The translations under genes were made by a program, and so were the position numbers. From Clostridia bacterium (GTDB lineage Bacteria; Bacillota; Clostridia; Oscillospirales; Acutalibacteraceae), in contig JAFPLH010000076.1 in NCBI GenBank assembly GCA_017402845.1, positions 1 through 37,013 of the forward strand: a stretch of 37,013 nucleotides of DNA, read 5' to 3'. Shown here one piece after another: positions 32,072 to 37,013 of this stretch. How positions within the stretch are numbered: position 1 is the first letter of the stretch; every line of letters begins with the position of its first letter. The notes beneath the pieces are model-generated. The model had not been told where the DNA came from, searched no databases, and worked only from the letters and a program-made list of their open reading frames with translations.

Positions 32072-35000
32072 TCAGAATTCTTTTATCAAACCAACTGCAT
32101 AACGCTGAATTAAAAGTGCGTCTGCCGCAGTTGCTTTTCCGTTTCTGTCAACATCCATTGCCGTGAAGATATCATCAGTAATATCCTTTATCAAACCTAT
32201 GGAATATCTTAATACAATGAGTGCATCTCTTGCTGTTATTTTGCCGTCACAGTTTACATCTCCCAAAAGTATTGTAGTATTGGGTACTACCTCAACTGTA
32301 AACTGTATTGTTACGCCTTCATACTCAACCGTAATAACTTGTATTCCTGCTGTTGTACTGTCAAATCCTGTTACTGTATATTTTTCTCCGATATAATACT
32401 TAGTACCATCTTCATATATTGCCCATAACATGAAACCGGAAAGATCCAACTCCTCTCCAACGTCGTAAACAGTTTTATCCGGTTCGATTATTTCTAATGC
32501 TATAACTGCAGGATACTTTACCTCTATTTCAAAGGTAGCTGTTTTGCCTTCGTACTCAACTGTGATAGTCTGTATTCCCGGTGTTTCGTTGTCATATCCG
32601 GTTACCGAAACATAATAAATGTTTTCAATATCACCATTTGAATAATACGCACGAACTTCAAGACCGGTTGTATCCAAATAATCGCCTACGAAATAAACTC
32701 TCTTTGTGGGAGGAACAATTTCAATATAGAGTAATTCGATCTCATGAACATAAACTGTAAATTCCGTTGACTTATTCTCAAACTCAACAGTTACACTTTG
32801 TTCTCCGACGTTATACATATTATAACCATAAACACTTACCTGACCGGTTACATCAACTATCTCTCCGGTTGAGTAATATGCATTTACCTTCAAGCCGTCT
32901 ATATTTATATATTCGTCTTTCCAATAATGCAGCTTATATGGAAGTTCAGCTATTTCAATATATAACAGCTCACTTTCTATAAGATATACATTTACAGTAA
33001 ACGATTCTGAAAAACCGCCATAGCTTACAGTGATCAGCTGTTCTCCTGCATAGCCGCTGTCAAATCCGCTTATTTCAGCTTGCTGAGTAACATCAAGAAT
33101 ACTGCCGTCTGAGTAATATGCGTATACTGACATACCTGTCGGATCAAATGCTTCTCCGATAGAATATGTAGTCTTTGTTGGGTAAACTACTGATATATGA
33201 TCAAGATAAACCTCAGGTTTAAGTATTGTTACCGTAAACTCTGCTGTTTTTCCTTGATATGAAACTGTAAGAGTTATAGTTCCTGCGGCTGTGCTGTCAA
33301 AACCGGATACTTCACAATCGTTTGTTACATTTTCCCTGTTGCCGTTCGAGTAATATGCTATAACGATCATACCGTCAAGGTCGAGCGATTCACCAATGCT
33401 ATACACCGTCTTATTAGGAGGAGTAACTTCGATACGTTCGATATTTATTATTGCAGGAGAATAAACGAATACTTCAAAATACGCTGTGCAGCCCTGATAT
33501 TCAACTGTGATCTGCTGTGTGCCCGTTGTCGTGCTGTCAAAGCCTGTTATTGTTACAAAAGAGGTTATTTCTTCCTGAGCACCGTTTGAATAATGTGCCA
33601 TAACAACCATTCCGTTTGTATCAAGCTGTTCGCCGTATTCATAAACCGTTTTGCTCGGCGGTGTTACAGAGATACTCTCCAGAACAACGTCATCTGCCAA
33701 TACCGTTATTTCAAAGGACGCTGTTTTGCCCTGATACTCAACAGTTATTGTTTTTACACCTTCTGTACTGCTGTCAAATCCGCTGACAGAATAATCGTAT
33801 ACTTCTTTTGTTTCAGAATTGGAATAGTACGCTGTAACCTTCATACCATCAGAAGAAAAGCTTTCTCCGATATTGTATACACGCTTATCAGGAGGCGTTA
33901 CTTCGATCTTAACAAGCTCAATGTCAATTATAGTTACTGTAAATTCCGCTGTTTTGCCGTTGTACTCTACGGTTACTGTAACATCACCTGCTGTATCGCT
34001 TGTAAAGCCGGTAAGAGTTACGCTTTGTGTAACGTCTATTATATCATCTGATGAGTAGTAAGCCAAAACTGTCATACCCTCTGTATTGAGCTGTTCGCCT
34101 ACATAATATATCGTCTTTGAAGGTGGTGTGACCTCGATATACATAAGCTCGCTTTCGATCTGCTTTACTGTGACTTCAAAGGTGTCGCTTACGTTCTGGT
34201 ATGTTACAGTTATAGTCTGTACGCCCTCTTTCATACAGTCATAACCGCTTACTGTTACATACTGGGTAACATCTTCAACGGTAGCGTCAGTATACAATAC
34301 ATAAGCTGACATACCTGTTAGATCAAGAGACTCACCTATATAGTATTCTGTCTTATACGGCGGTGATACAGTAAGACTTATAATATAATCTTCCAACTCT
34401 ATTATCGTAACATAGAATGATGCGGTTTTACCCATATATTCGACTGTTATTTCTATTGTGTCTATACAACTGCTGTCAAAGCCGTAAATATTTACAGAAT
34501 CGGTAACATCAAGCGTTGATCCGTCAGAGTAGTATGCTGTAACCTTCATACCTGTTGTATCAAGACTCTCTCCGACATAATACGTAGTGGTTTCCGGAGG
34601 AATCACCTCAATATAATCAAGATATATCTCTTTTTCAGATACTATTATCTCAAAATATGCGGTCTTATCCCCAAAGACTACCTCAACCGATTTAATACCT
34701 GCCGAAGATGTATCGAAGCCGTTTACAGATACTTTGTCGGTAACATTCTGAACACTTCCGTTTGAATAATAAGCTGTTGCCTCAAAGCCTGTCATATCTG
34801 GGCTTTCACCGACTATATACTGTACCTTTTGGGGCGGAGTTACGCTTATATATTCGAGTACGATCTCATAAACCGTAATATCAAAGCTTGCTGTAAAGCC
34901 CATATATTCAACAGTGATAGTCTTTTCGCCTGATGTAGTCGTATCAAATCCTGTAATAATTGCGTGAGATGTAATATCAACTGTGGATTCGTCTGAATAG

Positions 35001-37013
35001 TGAGCTATGACTGACATTCCGTTCGGATCAAAAGTTTCGCCTACAAAATAGTTCTGCTTTTGCGGAGGAGTTACGGTAATATATTCAAGTACAGCCTCTT
35101 TTTTGTATACTGTAACCTCAAAGGATACACTCTTTGAGCCGTACTCAACAGTTATCGTCTTTACACCCTCTGTTGTGCTGTCAAAGCCGGAGATCGTCAC
35201 CTTATCAGATACTATTTCAGAAGTACCGTCTGAAAAATGAGCTCTTACCATCATACCGGAAAGATCTAATGATTCACCGATATAATACTCTGTTTTTGTC
35301 GGCGGTACAAAATCGAGAGATACTACTTCTGCCTGTATTACAGTAATATTGAACTCTGCTGACTTTGATTCATACCACACAATAACTGCTTTTGTTCCTG
35401 CGGTAGACGTATCTGCTCCGTTTATAGTTACATCAGCAGTAACATCTTTTCGTGAACCGTTATTATACACGGCAGTAACCTTCATGCCGGTAAAATCTAA
35501 AGCTTGTCCGACAAAGTATTCTGTTTTTGTTGGAGGCGTCAGCTCAAGACGCTCTACTTCAAGCTTAATCACTGTTACACTGAAGGTGGCAGTTTTTCCG
35601 CCGTACTCTATCTCTACATTCTGAGTGCCCGGTGCAGTATTATCAAAATTACGCACACCCTTTATCTGTGAAGAAACATCTTCTGTACTGCCGTTTGAAT
35701 ACTGTGCAATTACCGTTAATCCACTGAGATCTATTTCTTCGCCAGTATAGTAAACCGTTTTATCAGGAGCTTTTGTTATGGTAATCTTTTCAACTTTGTT
35801 ATCAAGTATATATACATCAAATTGAGCAGTTTTGCCCTCGTATGTAACGGTTATGGTCTTTGTGCCTGATGTCGAGCTGTTAAAGCCGGAATATGTAACA
35901 CTTGAAGAAACGTCTTTTTGAGAACCATTGTTATAATGCGCAATTACCTTAATTCCAGATGCATCAAATGTTTCTCCGACATAATAGCTTGTTTTTGACG
36001 GAACTGCTGTGATCTCTATTCGTTTTATTGTTATCGCTTTTACCGTAACAGTAAATACTGCTGTTTTTCCTTCGTATGTTACAGTTACGTTCTTATCTCC
36101 TGCGGTGGAGCTGTCAAAACCTGAATATGTTACACTGCTTGTTACGTCTTTTGTACTGCCGTTATTATAAGTTGCAGTAATTCTGATTCCTGCTGTGTCA
36201 AGTTTATCTCCGACATAGTAAGATGTTTTTGTAGGTTGATTTGTTACAGCTATGCTTGTAACTGCAAGTGCAATAACATTTACTTTGAATACTGTGGTTA
36301 TTCCTTGATATGTAACGGTTACGGTCTTTTCGCCTGCGGTTGAACTGTCAAAGCCGGAATATGTTACACTGCTTGTTACGTCTTTTGTACTGCCGTTATT
36401 ATATGTTGCTGTTATTTTTATGCCTGTTGTATCAAGAGCTTCACCAATATAATAGCTTTTCTTTGTTGGCTGTGTGGTGACTGCTATGCTTGTAACTGCA
36501 AGTGCAGCTACATTAACTTTAAATGATGCAGTTTTTCCTTGATATGCAACAGTTACGATTTTCTCCCCTGCGGTGGAGCTGTCAAAACCGGAATATGTTA
36601 CGCTGCTTGTTACGTCCTTTGTGCTGTCGTTATTGTATGTTGCTGTTATTTTGATACCTGTTGTATCAAGCTTATCTCCAACATAGTAAGACGTTTTTGT
36701 CGGCGGTGTTGTTACGGCTATCTTTGTTACTGCCAAGGCTATGACTGTTACTTTGAACGTTGTTGTCTTGCCTGAATACGATACTGTTACAGTCTTTTCG
36801 CCTGCTGATGAACTGTCAAAGCCGGAATATGTTACACTGCTTGTTACGTCCTGTGTACTTCCGTTATTGTATGTTGCTGTTATTTTGATACCTGTTGTAT
36901 CGAGCTTATCTCCGACATAGTAAGACGTTTTTGTCGGCGGTGTTGTTACGGCTATCTTTGTTACTGCCAAGGCTATGACTGTTACTTTGAACGTTGTTGT
37001 CTTGCCTGAATAC
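32072..37013 (-). CDS. Giant Big_3 Ig-repeat protein with C-terminal dockerin (5' end beyond window)
   Basis: At least 1646 codons, open to the window edge; the true start and signal peptide are outside. It consists of 20 complete and one partial tandem bacterial Ig-like group 3 units of about 78 residues, each following PxKTxYYVGExLDxTGM, an Ala/Tyr strand with YSNGS, DVT, GFDSSTAG, and TVEYxGKTAxFxVTV. The last ~64 residues form a type I dockerin: two calcium-binding loops, DVNCDGKITARDA and DVDRNGKATAADA, each followed by a helix ending RYSIGLI / RYAVGLI. Dockerins bind cohesins of scaffoldins, so the protein is probably exported and docked into a cellulosome-like complex or cell-surface scaffold. 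No catalytic domain appears in the visible part. Units nearest the N-terminal side are almost identical at DNA level, those near the dockerin are diverged. Confidence 0.93.
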   Translation of the reverse strand, partial: YSGKTTTFKVTVIALAVTKIAVTTPPTKTSYYVGDKLDTTGIKITATYNNGSTQDVTSSVTYSGFDSSSAGEKTVTVSYSGKTTTFKVTVIALAVTKIAVTTPPTKTSYYVGDKLDTTGIKITATYNNDSTKDVTSSVTYSGFDSSTAGEKIVTVAYQGKTASFKVNVAALAVTSIAVTTQPTKKSYYIGEALDTTGIKITATYNNGSTKDVTSSVTYSGFDSSTAGEKTVTVTYQGITTVFKVNVIALAVTSIAVTNQPTKTSYYVGDKLDTAGIRITATYNNGSTKDVTSSVTYSGFDSSTAGDKNVTVTYEGKTAVFTVTVKAITIKRIEITAVPSKTSYYVGETFDASGIKVIAHYNNGSQKDVSSSVTYSGFNSSTSGTKTITVTYEGKTAQFDVYILDNKVEKITITKAPDKTVYYTGEEIDLSGLTVIAQYSNGSTEDVSSQIKGVRNFDNTAPGTQNVEIEYGGKTATFSVTVIKLEVERLELTPPTKTEYFVGQALDFTGMKVTAVYNNGSRKDVTADVTINGADTSTAGTKAVIVWYESKSAEFNITVIQAEVVSLDFVPPTKTEYYIGESLDLSGMMVRAHFSDGTSEIVSDKVTISGFDSTTEGVKTITVEYGSKSVSFEVTVYKKEAVLEYITVTPPQKQNYFVGETFDPNGMSVIAHYSDESTVDITSHAIITGFDTTTSGEKTITVEYMGFTASFDITVYEIVLEYISVTPPQKVQYIVGESPDMTGFEATAYYSNGSVQNVTDKVSVNGFDTSSAGIKSVEVVFGDKTAYFEIIVSEKEIYLDYIEVIPPETTTYYVGESLDTTGMKVTAYYSDGSTLDVTDSVNIYGFDSSCIDTIEITVEYMGKTASFYVTIIELEDYIISLTVSPPYKTEYYIGESLDLTGMSAYVLYTDATVEDVTQYVTVSGYDCMKEGVQTITVTYQNVSDTFEVTVKQIESELMYIEVTPPSKTIYYVGEQLNTEGMTVLAYYSSDDIIDVTQSVTLTGFTSDTAGDVTVTVEYNGKTAEFTVTIIDIELVKIEVTPPDKRVYNIGESFSSDGMKVTAYYSNSETKEVYDYSVSGFDSSTEGVKTITVEYQGKTASFEITVLADDVVLESISVTPPSKTVYEYGEQLDTNGMVVMAHYSNGAQEEITSFVTITGFDSTTTGTQQITVEYQGCTAYFEVFVYSPAIINIERIEVTPPNKTVYSIGESLDLDGMIVIAYYSNGNRENVTNDCEVSGFDSTAAGTITLTVSYQGKTAEFTVTILKPEVYLDHISVVYPTKTTYSIGEAFDPTGMSVYAYYSDGSILDVTQQAEISGFDSGYAGEQLITVSYGGFSESFTVNVYLIESELLYIEIAELPYKLHYWKDEYINIDGLKVNAYYSTGEIVDVTGQVSVYGYNMYNVGEQSVTVEFENKSTEFTVYVHEIELLYIEIVPPTKRVYFVGDYLDTTGLEVRAYYSNGDIENIYYVSVTGYDNETPGIQTITVEYEGKTATFEIEVKYPAVIALEIIEPDKTVYDVGEELDLSGFMLWAIYEDGTKYYIGEKYTVTGFDSTTAGIQVITVEYEGVTIQFTVEVVPNTTILLGDVNCDGKITARDALIVLRYSIGLIKDITDDIFTAMDVDRNGKATAADALLIQRYAVGLIKEF

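Noticed and set aside
33593..34051. Cys-rich plus-strand frames inside the Ig-repeat gene (also 36539-36775)
   Set aside because: They are antisense shadows that recur with the repeat unit and have no translation signals.
32072..37013. Regular tandem repeats that could suggest a CRISPR array or satellite DNA
   Set aside because: The period is about 234 bp, in frame, and encodes Ig-like units; there are no short repeats with unique spacers.

Overview
The window looks like a chromosomal segment of a low-GC Gram-positive gut or rumen Clostridium-group bacterium, most likely Ruminococcus or a close Oscillospiraceae relative. The evidence is a C-terminal type I dockerin on a giant Ig-repeat protein, a fibro-slime/CnaB surface protein paired with a class B sortase, AT-rich intergenic DNA with sigma-A type promoters, strong GGAGG ribosome binding sites and no outer-membrane genes. 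The genus is inference.

Layout. 1-539 (minus): a headless fragment of a phage minor capsid gene. 530-6920 (plus): an 1873-residue cell-wall adhesin and its overlapping sortase. 7268-9916 (minus): two related SH3-domain lipoproteins, one fused to a serine beta-lactamase/peptidase-like domain. 10252-10632: an unrecognised 126-residue protein. 10725-11654: cysteine synthase. 12064-17468 (minus): an MMPL/RND-type exporter translationally coupled to a large extracellular GLUG/coiled-coil protein, with a divergent TetR regulator (17644-18240). 18365-18676: a STAS protein. 19015-20562: a membrane-anchored polysaccharide deacetylase. 20876-27150 (minus): gmd, fcl, manC, manA and a phosphohexomutase, a complete route from fructose-6-phosphate to GDP-L-fucose. 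27544-28407 (plus): a divergent AraC-type regulator. 28614-30285 (minus): a lipid-kinase family protein and, upstream of it, an ABC-ATPase-like protein that has lost every catalytic motif. 30446-32044: an MBL-fold/beta-CASP protein. 32072-37013 (minus, runs off the window): at least 20 Big_3-type Ig repeats ending in a dockerin.

Most of the window is devoted to the cell envelope: sortase-anchored adhesin, wall-binding lipoproteins, exporter, deacetylase, GDP-fucose for a surface glycan, and a probable cellulosome-type scaffold client.

The most distinctive non-genic signal is a crowd of short palindromic elements in the gaps. They fall into at least three sequence families (called A, B and C here). 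All begin with GG and end with CC, have imperfect terminal inverted repeats, and are flanked by a 4-bp AT-rich duplication that is TTAA or close to it. Several sit exactly on stop codons; one supplies the last ten residues of the GLUG protein. None encodes a transposase here, so they look like non-autonomous (MITE-like) elements. The most unusual protein is the pseudo-ABC ATPase.
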